Assembly: GCA_936936565.1 (NCBI GenBank)
Contig: CAKZIX010000096.1
Span: 1-17,092, forward strand
Direction: 5' to 3'
Source of the DNA: an uncultured Nocardiaceae bacterium
GTDB taxonomy: Bacteria; Actinomycetota; Actinomycetes; Mycobacteriales; Mycobacteriaceae
DNA: 17,092 bases
Numbering within the stretch: the stretch's first letter is position 1; the number at the start of each line of letters is the position of its first letter. Made by a program: the position numbers and the translations under genes. The notes beneath the pieces are model-generated. The model searched no databases. It was not told the DNA's origin and saw only the letters and a list, made by a program, of their open reading frames with translations. Positions 1-7,393 of the stretch are shown one piece after another.

Positions 1-135
1 TCCCCTCGGAAACCGTCCCCGCAACCACCCCCGTCCCCTCGGAAACCGTCCCCGCCGCAACCAGCCGCGTCCCCTCGGAGGCCGTCCCCGCAATCACCCC
101 CGCCTCCTCGGAAACCGTCCCTGCGATCAGCCCCG
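1..135. repeat. Four in-frame 33-36 bp tandem repeats
   Basis: Four imperfect copies lie at 1-33, 34-69, 70-102 and 103-135 (33, 36, 33 and 33 bp), each with the core CCTCGGAAACCGTCC or a one- to two-base variant. Unit lengths are multiples of three and no copy contains a stop in the minus-strand frame of the histidine phosphatase-like gene. Each therefore encodes an 11- or 12-residue peptide of the type AG-V/L-I-AGTVSEE/G. The array touches the window edge, so its true copy number is unknown, and such a repeat could itself explain why a contig ends here. Confidence 0.9.
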
Positions 136-337
136 CCGTCTGCCGTGCGCGCAGTTCCGGCGCGACCAACACCCGATCTGCGGCCGGCACTTGCACCGCA
201 CGCCGAGCCGCGGCATCGAGCGGCTCGTCGTCCGGAAACCGCACCTGCCGCATCGCCGCGGTGAGCCCATGACTCACCAATGCGAGGCGCACCACCGACG
301 TCACGCACCCATCGTGCCCGATCTCGACCTCCGCCAT
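1..337 (-). CDS. Histidine phosphatase-like protein, 3' end cut by window edge
   Basis: An open frame runs from ATG 337 leftwards through the window edge, giving 112 residues. Residues 16-27 (VVRLALVSHGLT) resemble the opening beta-strand and catalytic loop of the histidine phosphatase superfamily, and 60-68 (PELRARQTA) resembles its second conserved stretch. The nucleophile His23 is kept, but the Arg of the usual RHG triad is Ser (SHG). From about residue 69 the protein enters four 11-12-residue repeats ending in GT(V/A)SE, encoded by the DNA repeat at 1-135; ordinary family members do not have these here. The start is uncertain: GTG 361 and GTG 304 are in frame and no clear ribosome site favours one. 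The gene is divergent from the AbiEi-like gene. Its target is unknown. The family call rests on two short motifs and the C-terminus is unseen. Confidence 0.62.
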   Translation of the reverse strand, partial: MAEVEIGHDGCVTSVVRLALVSHGLTAAMRQVRFPDDEPLDAAARRAVQVPAADRVLVAPELRARQTAGLIAGTVSEEAGVIAGTASEGTRLVAAGTVSEGTGVVAGTVSEG

Positions 338-467
338 CGACCGCACCCGAACCCCGCACACATTCTCGTGTTCCGCACAGGCTTTCGTCCGCCAATCTCT
401 ATGCGGCTGGCGACAACCTGTGCGTGAGTCGACTGCGCACGCACACGGGCCCCAGCGGGACGAGGGC

Positions 468-490
468 TTGTCGGTGCGTCGTGAGACTGT
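468..490 (+). promoter_or_regulatory. RecA-NDp-like (PafBC-type) DNA-damage promoter, leaderless
   Basis: TTGTCGGTG at 468-476 matches all nine positions of the mycobacterial RecA-NDp upstream motif TTGTCRGTG. It is followed by exactly 8 bp and then a hexamer GACTGT (485-490). The known motif is TTGTCRGTG-N8-TAnnnT, so the -10 keeps A2 and T6 but has G for T1. The hexamer ends 7 bp before ATG 498, the spacing expected if transcription starts at the A of the start codon, and there is no Shine-Dalgarno sequence. Promoters of this type drive RecA/LexA-independent damage induction through PafBC in mycobacteria. Induction here is inferred. Confidence 0.55.
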
Positions 491-497
491 CGGCGGT

Positions 498-1505
498 ATG
501 GGGGAACCAATCGAATTGCTGCGGCGCCGCGACGCCCTGCACGCTGGATACACCGACAACGAGATCCGCCGCATGTACACCAGCGGCCGCTGGTGTCGGC
601 TCGATCGCGGCGTGTACCTGGACGGACACCGGTTCGGCGGGCTCGACGCCACCGCCCGCCACCGCATGCTGATCGAGGAAGCCGCGCGCCGGCTCACCGA
701 GCACGCCGTTGTCAGCCACGAGTCGGCCGCGGTCGTCTACGGCTGGCCGCTGTGGCGGGTGCCGTTGACGCACGTCAACGTCACTCGGGACCGCCGCTAC
801 GGTGGACGAAAGACGGAGTCGCTGAAGGTCCACTGCGCGCCGATCGACGACATTGCCCTCGTGCACGGGCTGCTCGTCACGACGCCGGCCCGCACGGTGG
901 TCGACCTTGCCCGCACGCTTTCCTTCGAGTCGGCAGTCGTCGCAGGCGACCGTGCCCTACGCGAATTCGGGGTGACGGCAGACGAACTCGCCGACCAGGT
1001 CGATCGGGCGCGCGGTCGACAAGGCATCGCGCAGGCTCGCCGGGTAGTTGCGGTACTCGATGGGCACAGTGAGAGTGTCGGCGAGTCACGCAGCCGGATT
1101 CGATTCGGCGCCGCCAGAATCAAGGTCCACACGCAGGGCAATGTCTTCGGCGCCGACGGTCGACTCCGCGGACGCGTCGACTTCTTCGATCCGGGTGGGC
1201 GCGTGATCGGCGAATTCGATGGCCGCGCCAAGTACGGCCGTCCCGGCGTGGATCCTGGTGAAGCGGTGTTCGCCGAGAAGGTCCGCGAGGACGACTTTCG
1301 CGACGCCGGCCTGCAGGTCGTGCGCTGGACCTGGGGCGACCTCGACGGGGACGTCGTGATTGCGCGCTGGCAGCGTGCGATGACGCGCGCCGCGCGCGCC
1401 GCCGCCCCGCGATGCCGCGTGGAGCAGGCGCCGTTGCCGGCACCAGGTCGGATAGATCGCCGCCGACTGACCGAACTCCCGCACAGCGAACCGCGATACG
1501 CATAG
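498..1505 (+). CDS. AbiEi-type winged-helix / DUF559 (VSR-like) nuclease-family protein
   Basis: A 335-residue protein of a common actinobacterial family annotated as 'type IV toxin-antitoxin AbiEi domain-containing' or DUF559. Residues 1-45 form the winged-helix-like start, with the recognisable ending SGRWCRLDRGVYL. The middle holds VVSHESAAVVYG (71-82) and TTPARTVVDLAR (128-139). The C-terminal half carries a PD-(D/E)xK-like set: Glu196 in GESRSR, Asp228 in GRVDF, Glu239/Asp241/Lys245 in GEFDGRAKYG, then a VRWTWGDL strand. This architecture suggests a DNA-binding, Vsr-like nuclease, but activity has not been shown for the family as far as I know. No AbiEii toxin partner is adjacent, so it is not a complete TA pair. 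ATG 498 is chosen because homologous sequence begins there and the leaderless promoter fits; the frame is open further upstream to 420. It lies 230 bp ahead of lhr on the same strand. Confidence 0.8.
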   Translation: MGEPIELLRRRDALHAGYTDNEIRRMYTSGRWCRLDRGVYLDGHRFGGLDATARHRMLIEEAARRLTEHAVVSHESAAVVYGWPLWRVPLTHVNVTRDRRYGGRKTESLKVHCAPIDDIALVHGLLVTTPARTVVDLARTLSFESAVVAGDRALREFGVTADELADQVDRARGRQGIAQARRVVAVLDGHSESVGESRSRIRFGAARIKVHTQGNVFGADGRLRGRVDFFDPGGRVIGEFDGRAKYGRPGVDPGEAVFAEKVREDDFRDAGLQVVRWTWGDLDGDVVIARWQRAMTRAARAAAPRCRVEQAPLPAPGRIDRRRLTELPHSEPRYA

Positions 1506-1519
1506 CCTCTTGCTGGCCC

Positions 1520-1614
1520 GATCGTGTGCGGGTCGTCAGATCGTGTGCGGGTCGTCAGATCGTGTGCGGGCCGTCAGATCGTGTGCGGGTCTTCAGAAGG
1601 TCTGCGGCAGGTGG
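1520..1614. repeat. 19-bp tandem repeat array upstream of lhr
   Basis: Four copies of GATCGTGTGCGGGTCGTCA lie head to tail at 1520-1538, 1539-1557, 1558-1576 (one change) and 1577-1595 (one change), followed by a decayed copy at 1596-1614. The unit is not a multiple of three and the array follows the stop codon at 1503-1505, so it is not coding. No unique spacers separate the copies, which rules out CRISPR. It could be a binding-site array or a simple minisatellite; the sequence does not decide. Confidence 0.93.
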
Positions 1615-1735
1615 GCGGTCGCGATTGCCCGGTCGGTGGTACGGCCGCCGACGGTGTCCGCGCGCCGCATCCGCCACTCCGTCCCTGCCGGTGCGCGCCA
1701 CCGACGTGTCGTACCCCCGGGGCACACTGGAGCAC

Positions 1736-4700
1736 ATGTTCTCCCGGGCAACCCAGACGTGGTTCGACGGCGCGTTCCCCGCGCCGACGGCCGCGCAGCT
1801 CGGGGCCTGGAAATCGATCGCCGCGGGCAGTCACACACTGGTCGTCGCGCCCACCGGTTCGGGCAAAACGCTGTCGGCGTTCCTGTGGGCGATCGATCAG
1901 CTCACCCAGCGCGAGCACGGGAAAACCAAGGTGCTCTATGTCTCGCCGCTCAAGGCGCTGGCGGTGGATGTGGAACGCAATCTGCGGTCGCCGCTGGTCG
2001 GCATCACCCAGACGGCGAAGCGGTTGGGGCTGGAGCCGCCGGAAATCACCGTCGGCGTCCGCTCGGGAGATACCAGCGCACAAGATCGGCAGCGGCTGGT
2101 GCGCACACCGCCGGACATTTTGATCACCACGCCGGAGTCGCTGTTCCTCATGCTCACCTCGTCGGCGCGGGAGTCGCTGTCGGAGGTGGACACGGTGATC
2201 GTCGACGAGGTGCACGCGGTGGCGGGCACCAAGCGCGGCGCGCACCTGGCGCTGTCGCTGGAGCGGCTGGACATGCTGCTGCCGGCACCAGCCCAACGCA
2301 TCGGTCTGTCGGCCACGGTGCGCCCGCACGAGGAGGTCGGCCGGTTCCTCGTCGGCACCGCGCCGATCACCATCGTCGCGCCCAAGGCGCCCAAAACCTT
2401 CGATCTCTCGGTTCGGGTCCCGGTTCCGGACATGACCGAGCTCGGCGGCGACGACGAGAATCCCGGCTCGATCTGGCCACACGTCGAAGGCCAGATCGTC
2501 GACCACATTCTCGAACACCGCTCCACCATCGTGTTCGCCAACTCCCGCCGCCTGGCCGAGCGCCTCACCGCCCGGCTCAACGAGGTGTACGCCGAACGGC
2601 ACAGCGCGCCGATCGATCTGGACCACGAGCCGCCGGCCCTGTTGGGCGCGACCACCGAGGTGAGCCACGGGGCGCCGCAGTTGCTGGCCCGCGCGCATCA
2701 CGGCTCGGTCAGCAAGGAGCAGCGCGCTCTCATCGAGGACGACCTGAAATCCGGCAGGTTGCGGTGTGTGGTCGCCACCAGCTCGCTGGAACTCGGGATC
2801 GACATGGGCGCAGTCGATCTCGTGATCCAGGTGGAGGCGCCGCCGTCGGTGGCCAGCGGCCTGCAGCGGGTCGGGCGTGCGGGGCACCAGGTGGGTGAGA
2901 TCAGCCGCGGCATGCTGTTCCCGAAACATCGCACCGACGTCATCGATTGTGCGATCACCTCGGCCCGCATGACGTCCGGGCAGATCGAGGCGCTGCGGAT
3001 ACCGGCGAACCCGCTGGACATCCTCGCTCAACACACCGTCGCCGCGTCTGCGCTCGAGCCGCTGGATGCCGCCGACTGGTTCGACGCGGTGCGCCGCACC
3101 GGAAACTTCGCGACGCTGCCCCGTTCGGCCTACGAGTCCACCCTGGACCTGCTGTCCGGGCGCTACCCGTCCGACGAATTCGCCGAGCTGCGCCCACGCC
3201 TGGTGTGGGATCGCGACGCCGGCACGCTCACCGGCCGGCCCGGTGCGCAACGGCTGGCGGTCACTTCCGGCGGCGCCATTCCCGACCGTGGGTTGTTCGC
3301 GGTATTCCTGGTGGGCGACAAACAGTCTCGGGTCGGCGAGCTCGACGAGGAGATGGTGTACGAGTCCCGCGTCGGCGACGTGTTCGCGCTCGGTGCCACC
3401 AGCTGGCGCATCGAAGAGATCACCCACGATCGGGTGCTGGTCTCCCCTGCCTACGGGTTGCCCGGCCGGCTGCCGTTCTGGCACGGCGACGGATTGGGCC
3501 GTCCGGCGGAACTGGGCGAGGCCCGGGGCGCGTTCCTGCGCGCCGATGCCGACGCCGTGGAAAAGGCATGTCGTGCCGCGGGTTTGGACGACAATGCGAC
3601 GGCCAACCTGCTCGCCCTGCTGGACGAGCAGCGCGCCGCCACCGGCCACGTGCCGTCGGACAAAACCCTGGTGATGGAACGCTTCCGCGACGAGTTGGGC
3701 GATTGGCGCCTGGTGTTGCACTCGCCCTACGGCACCGCGGTGCACGCGCCCTGGGCGCTGGCGATCAACGCCCGGATGCAGGAGCGCTTCGGAATCGAAA
3801 CGGCCGCAACGGCTTCCGACGACGGCATCGTCGTGCGGCTCCCGGACACCGAAGACACCCCACCGGGCGCCGACCTGTTCGTTTTCGATCCCGACGACAT
3901 CGACGCCATCGTCACCGAGCAGGTGGGCAGCTCGGCACTGTTCGCCTCCCGGTTCCGGGAATGCGCGGCCCGCGCGCTGTTGCTGCCGCGCCGGGATCCG
4001 GGGCGCCGCGCCCCGCTGTGGCAGCAACGCCAAAGGGCCGCACAGCTTCTCGACGTGGCACGCAAGTACGCCACGTTCCCGATTCTGCTGGAGACGGTGC
4101 GCGAATGTCTGCAGGACGTCTACGACCTGGCATCGCTGCACGAGCTGTTGGTCAACATCGCGCGCCGCCGCATCCGGGTCGTCGAGGTGGAAACCGCCAC
4201 CCCGTCGCCGTTCGCGAACGCGATGCTGTTCAGCTACATCGCCAACTTCATGTACGAGGGCGACAATCCGCTCGCCGAGCGACGCGCCGCCGCTCTGTCA
4301 CTGGACTCCACCTTGCTCGCCGAATTGCTCGGCCGCGTCGAGCTGCGTGAACTGCTGGACCCCAAGGTCATTGCCGAGACCGAGTCCCAATTGCAGCGGC
4401 TGACACCAGACCGCAAGGCCCGCGACCTCGAAGGCGTGGCAGACCTGCTGCGCCTGCTCGGCCCGCTCACCGTCGCCGAGGCCGAGGCACGTACCGACGG
4501 CGATGCCACGGCCTGGCTCGCCGAGCTCGGCAAAGCTCGTCGTGCCTTGCAGGTTTCGTTTGCCGGGCAGTCGTGGTGGGTGGCGATCGAGGATGCCAGC
4601 CGGATGCGCGACGCCCTCGGCGTGCCGTTGCCCATCGGCACCCCATCGGCATTCGTGGAGCCGGTCGCCGATCCGCTGGGCGATCTGATCGCGCGGTATG

Positions 4701-6631
4701 CGCGCACCCACGGCCCGTTCGTCACCGCCGACGTCGCCGCCCGCTTCGCGATCGGTCCGGCCGTCGCCAATTCCGTGTTGCGTCGCCTCGCCGGCGAAAA
4801 GCGGGTGGTGGAAGGCGAATTCCGCCCGATCGGGCTCGCCACACCGACAGCGGGACCGAACGCGACCGCGCCCGGCAGCGCTCCGCACCTGCGCGACGCG
4901 ACTACCAAGGTGGCGCCAACCGCCGCGACCGACGGCCGCGCTGCGTCCGGGGAAAGCGCTGTGCCCGGTGACAGCGTTGCGTCCGGAGGCAGCCCTGTAT
5001 CCGAAGGCCGCCCTGTGTCCGAAGGCCGCCCTGTGCCCGGAGGCAGCGCTGCGTCCGGTGACAGCCCTGTGTCCGGGGGCAGCGAGTGGTGCGACGCCGA
5101 AGTCCTGCGCCGGCTGCGCCGCCGGTCGCTGGCCGCCGCCCGCGCCGAGGTGGAGCCGGTGCCGACGGCCGCGCTGGGGCTGTTCCTGCCGTCGTGGCAG
5201 CACGTCAACGGCCGCTTGCGCGGGGTCGACGGTGTCGCAACCGTCGTGGAACAGCTTGCGGGCGTACCCATCCCGGCCTCGGCATGGGAATCACTGATCC
5301 TTCCGCAGCGGGTGGTCGACTATTCGCCCGCCATGCTCGACGAGCTCACCGCCACCGGCGAAGTACTGTGGGCCGGGCACGGCGCCCTCGGCGCCAAGGA
5401 CGGCTGGATCAGCCTGCACCTGGCCGAGCAGGCGCCGCTCACCCTGCCGGTGCTGCCCGAATTCGACGTCACGCCGCTTCAGGCACAGATTCTGGACACG
5501 CTGTCCGGCGGCGGCGGATTCTTCTTCCGTCAACTCGCCGACACCCTGTACCTCGCCGCCCGCACCGCAGGCCGCGGTGCGGGCGCCGACGCAGCAATAC
5601 CGTTCGGCTACCACGACCGGACGCGGAGCGAAACCGCGCCGCTCACCCCGAGGTCTGATACCGGCGACGAGCACACCCGGCGATCCGGCACCCATGACGA
5701 ACCCTCCGCACAACTTTCCCGCGCCGACGCCGCCGGCGACCAGATCAGTGGGTTGACCGGCGTCCCCGACGACACGGCGGTGATCGCGGCGCTGTGGGAC
5801 CTGGTCTGGGCCGGTCGCATCGCAGGCGACACGTTCGCCCCGGTGCGGGCCTTGATGTCGGGCACCACGCGCACCAACACCACGCACCGCGCGCCGCGCC
5901 GGACGCCGCGGGCACGCGGGTACCGGCTGCCGCGCGCACCCATGCCCACGCGCACCGGCCCCCCGACGGTGGCCGGGCGCTGGTCGCTGCTCCCGTCCGC
6001 CGAACCCGAAGGCACCGTGCGCCTGCATGCCACCGCGGACATCCTGCTCGAACGCTATGGCGTCGTCACGCGTGGTTCCGTTGTCGCCGAAGAAATTTCC
6101 GGCGGGTTCGCGATGATGTACAAGGTGCTCACCGAGTTCGAGGATTCCGGCAGGGCACGCCGCGGCTACTTCGTGACCGGGCTGGGCGGCGCACAATTCT
6201 CCACCTCCGCCGTGGTGGACCGGTTGCGCGAGCAGGCGAGCACCGACGATCGGGTGGTGCCGGTTGCGGTGGCTTTGGCAGCCACCGACCCGGCCAACCC
6301 GTACGGCGCCGCGCTGCCGTGGCCGAAGCAGCCGAAGCAGGCCGACGACAGCGACGGCCACCGGCCCGGCCGCAAGGCCGGCGCCCTCGTGGTGCTCGTC
6401 GACGGCGAGCTGGCGATGTACGTGGAGCGCGGCGGCAAGTCCGTGCTCACCTTCACCGAAGACATCACCGCCGCCGCTGCCGCGCTGGCCGATTTGGTGA
6501 AGCTGCGCCGCGTCGACGCCATCGTGATCGAGCGCATCGACGGCGTGTCCGTGCACGAAAGTCCTTACACCCCAATACTTGTCGCGGCCGGATTCGCCAG
6601 TACGCCGCGCGGGCTACGGCTCCGGGGATGA
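1736..6631 (+). CDS. lhr: Lhr, large ATP-dependent DNA repair helicase
   Basis: A 1631-residue superfamily 2 helicase of the Lhr family. Members are ATP-driven 3'-to-5' translocases that unwind duplexes, with RNA:DNA hybrids preferred in the mycobacterial enzyme. Visible motifs: Walker A APTGSGKT (38-45), Ia PLKALAVD (71-78), Ib TTPESL (131-136), II DEVH (157-160), III SAT (192-194), VI QRVGRAGH (377-384). The helicase core is followed by the long Lhr C-terminal region (winged-helix modules and a terminal beta-barrel, by family knowledge), ending in the typical TPRGLRLRG. It is roughly 100 residues longer than the mycobacterial protein. The excess lies in two low-complexity insertions: the hexapeptide repeats at 1069-1116 and a polar linker at about 1275-1335. 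ATG 1736 is chosen because MFSRATQTWFDGAFPAPTAAQ matches the usual N-terminus and GGAG lies just upstream; the open frame back to 1412 crosses the non-coding 19-bp array. nei2 follows 12 bp later. Confidence 0.96.
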   Translation: MFSRATQTWFDGAFPAPTAAQLGAWKSIAAGSHTLVVAPTGSGKTLSAFLWAIDQLTQREHGKTKVLYVSPLKALAVDVERNLRSPLVGITQTAKRLGLEPPEITVGVRSGDTSAQDRQRLVRTPPDILITTPESLFLMLTSSARESLSEVDTVIVDEVHAVAGTKRGAHLALSLERLDMLLPAPAQRIGLSATVRPHEEVGRFLVGTAPITIVAPKAPKTFDLSVRVPVPDMTELGGDDENPGSIWPHVEGQIVDHILEHRSTIVFANSRRLAERLTARLNEVYAERHSAPIDLDHEPPALLGATTEVSHGAPQLLARAHHGSVSKEQRALIEDDLKSGRLRCVVATSSLELGIDMGAVDLVIQVEAPPSVASGLQRVGRAGHQVGEISRGMLFPKHRTDVIDCAITSARMTSGQIEALRIPANPLDILAQHTVAASALEPLDAADWFDAVRRTGNFATLPRSAYESTLDLLSGRYPSDEFAELRPRLVWDRDAGTLTGRPGAQRLAVTSGGAIPDRGLFAVFLVGDKQSRVGELDEEMVYESRVGDVFALGATSWRIEEITHDRVLVSPAYGLPGRLPFWHGDGLGRPAELGEARGAFLRADADAVEKACRAAGLDDNATANLLALLDEQRAATGHVPSDKTLVMERFRDELGDWRLVLHSPYGTAVHAPWALAINARMQERFGIETAATASDDGIVVRLPDTEDTPPGADLFVFDPDDIDAIVTEQVGSSALFASRFRECAARALLLPRRDPGRRAPLWQQRQRAAQLLDVARKYATFPILLETVRECLQDVYDLASLHELLVNIARRRIRVVEVETATPSPFANAMLFSYIANFMYEGDNPLAERRAAALSLDSTLLAELLGRVELRELLDPKVIAETESQLQRLTPDRKARDLEGVADLLRLLGPLTVAEAEARTDGDATAWLAELGKARRALQVSFAGQSWWVAIEDASRMRDALGVPLPIGTPSAFVEPVADPLGDLIARYARTHGPFVTADVAARFAIGPAVANSVLRRLAGEKRVVEGEFRPIGLATPTAGPNATAPGSAPHLRDATTKVAPTAATDGRAASGESAVPGDSVASGGSPVSEGRPVSEGRPVPGGSAASGDSPVSGGSEWCDAEVLRRLRRRSLAAARAEVEPVPTAALGLFLPSWQHVNGRLRGVDGVATVVEQLAGVPIPASAWESLILPQRVVDYSPAMLDELTATGEVLWAGHGALGAKDGWISLHLAEQAPLTLPVLPEFDVTPLQAQILDTLSGGGGFFFRQLADTLYLAARTAGRGAGADAAIPFGYHDRTRSETAPLTPRSDTGDEHTRRSGTHDEPSAQLSRADAAGDQISGLTGVPDDTAVIAALWDLVWAGRIAGDTFAPVRALMSGTTRTNTTHRAPRRTPRARGYRLPRAPMPTRTGPPTVAGRWSLLPSAEPEGTVRLHATADILLERYGVVTRGSVVAEEISGGFAMMYKVLTEFEDSGRARRGYFVTGLGGAQFSTSAVVDRLREQASTDDRVVPVAVALAATDPANPYGAALPWPKQPKQADDSDGHRPGRKAGALVVLVDGELAMYVERGGKSVLTFTEDITAAAAALADLVKLRRVDAIVIERIDGVSVHESPYTPILVAAGFASTPRGLRLRG
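4940..5083. repeat. Eight 18-bp in-frame repeats inside lhr
   Basis: Eight consecutive 18-bp units (4940-4957, then every 18 bp to 5083) encode hexapeptides: AASGES, AVPGDS, VASGGS, PVSEGR, PVSEGR, PVPGGS, AASGDS, PVSGGS. The consensus is (A/P)(A/V)(S/P)(G/E)x(S/R), a flexible acidic/Gly/Ser/Pro linker. It sits at Lhr residues 1069-1116 in the C-terminal region, between a segment ending GEFRPIGLA and one starting EWCDAEVLRRLRRR. Copies 4 and 5 differ at a single base, which suggests recent duplication. Confidence 0.95.
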
Positions 6632-6643
6632 AGCGGGCATCCG

Positions 6644-7393
6644 ATGCCTGAGGGCGACGCGGTCTACCTCACCGCGCGCCGCCTGAACCGGGCGCTCGCC
6701 GGAAAAACGTTGACCGGCTGTGACATACGCGTCCCCCGCTATGCCACCGTCGATCTCAGCGGCGAACGGGTGCACGAAACCGCAACGCGAGGAAAGCATT
6801 TGCTCACCCGTATCGGCGACTACACCATTCACACCCATTTGAAGATGGAGGGCAGGTGGCGGGTGTACAAGACCGGCGAGCGCTGGCGCAAACCCGGGCA
6901 TCATGCGCGGATCGTGCTCACTGCCGACGAGACCCAGGCCGTCGGATTCCAGCTCGGCAAAGTCGAAGTACTCCCCCGCGACCAGGAAGACACTGTCGTC
7001 GGACATCTCGGTCCCGACCTGTTGGGTGCCGACTGGGATCCCGAGGAAGCTGTGCGACGCCTTGCCCGCCAACCGGATCGCCCCATCGCCCTGGCGCTGC
7101 TCGATCAGACCAACCTGGCCGGCATCGGCAACATCTACCGCAGCGAGATCTGTTTCCTCGCCAAGGTCGATCCGCGCCTGCCCGTCAAGAGCGTGAAAGA
7201 CCTTCCCGCCCTGGTGGATCAGGCTCACAAGGTCCTCACCGCCGCTGCCCACCACCCGCCGTGGCGCGCGTACGTGTATCAGCGCCAGCGGCTGCCCTGT
7301 CGCCGCTGCGGCACCAACCTGACGCTGACCCTCATCGGCGAGGGCGACACCCGCGAGCGCGGCATCTACTTCTGCACCGGCTGTCAGCTCTGA
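6644..7393 (+). CDS. nei2: Nei2, endonuclease VIII-type DNA glycosylase/AP lyase
   Basis: A 249-residue Fpg/Nei family enzyme that removes oxidised bases and cleaves the abasic site. The N-terminal MPEGD supplies the catalytic Pro2 and Glu3; PEGD, rather than PELP, marks the Nei branch. Lys51 (TRGKHLL) and THLKMEG (64-70) are the conserved beta-domain elements. The H2TH motif lies around LLDQTNLAGIGNIYRSEI (152-169), with Asn163. A C-terminal zinc finger is complete: Cys219/Cys222 and Cys244/Cys247, with the lesion-proximal Arg239 in RERGIYFC. The order lhr-nei2 matches M. tuberculosis Rv3296-Rv3297, and the 12-bp gap implies cotranscription with lhr. The last 10 bp overlap the 3' end of the convergent alpha/beta hydrolase gene. 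Confidence 0.94.
   Translation: MPEGDAVYLTARRLNRALAGKTLTGCDIRVPRYATVDLSGERVHETATRGKHLLTRIGDYTIHTHLKMEGRWRVYKTGERWRKPGHHARIVLTADETQAVGFQLGKVEVLPRDQEDTVVGHLGPDLLGADWDPEEAVRRLARQPDRPIALALLDQTNLAGIGNIYRSEICFLAKVDPRLPVKSVKDLPALVDQAHKVLTAAAHHPPWRAYVYQRQRLPCRRCGTNLTLTLIGEGDTRERGIYFCTGCQL

Noticed and set aside
498..1505. Complete AbiE toxin-antitoxin system
   Set aside because: Only the AbiEi-type N-terminal domain is present, fused to a DUF559-like domain; no AbiEii nucleotidyltransferase is adjacent.
1520..1614. CRISPR array or plasmid iterons
   Set aside because: Copies abut with no spacers, so not CRISPR. The size is iteron-like, but no Rep gene or AT-rich region is near and the surroundings are chromosomal.
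1628..1660. RecA-NDp-like motif before lhr (GGTCGGTGG)
   Set aside because: The first two T positions do not match and no TAnnnT hexamer lies 8 bp downstream.
1412..1735. Lhr N-terminal extension of 108 residues
   Set aside because: This open frame overlaps the preceding gene and the non-coding 19-bp repeats; family homology begins at ATG 1736.
1574..4141. 855-codon open frame on the minus strand
   Set aside because: It lies wholly antisense to lhr and its spacer, has no recognisable domain and crosses the 19-bp array; in GC-rich DNA such antisense frames are routine shadows.
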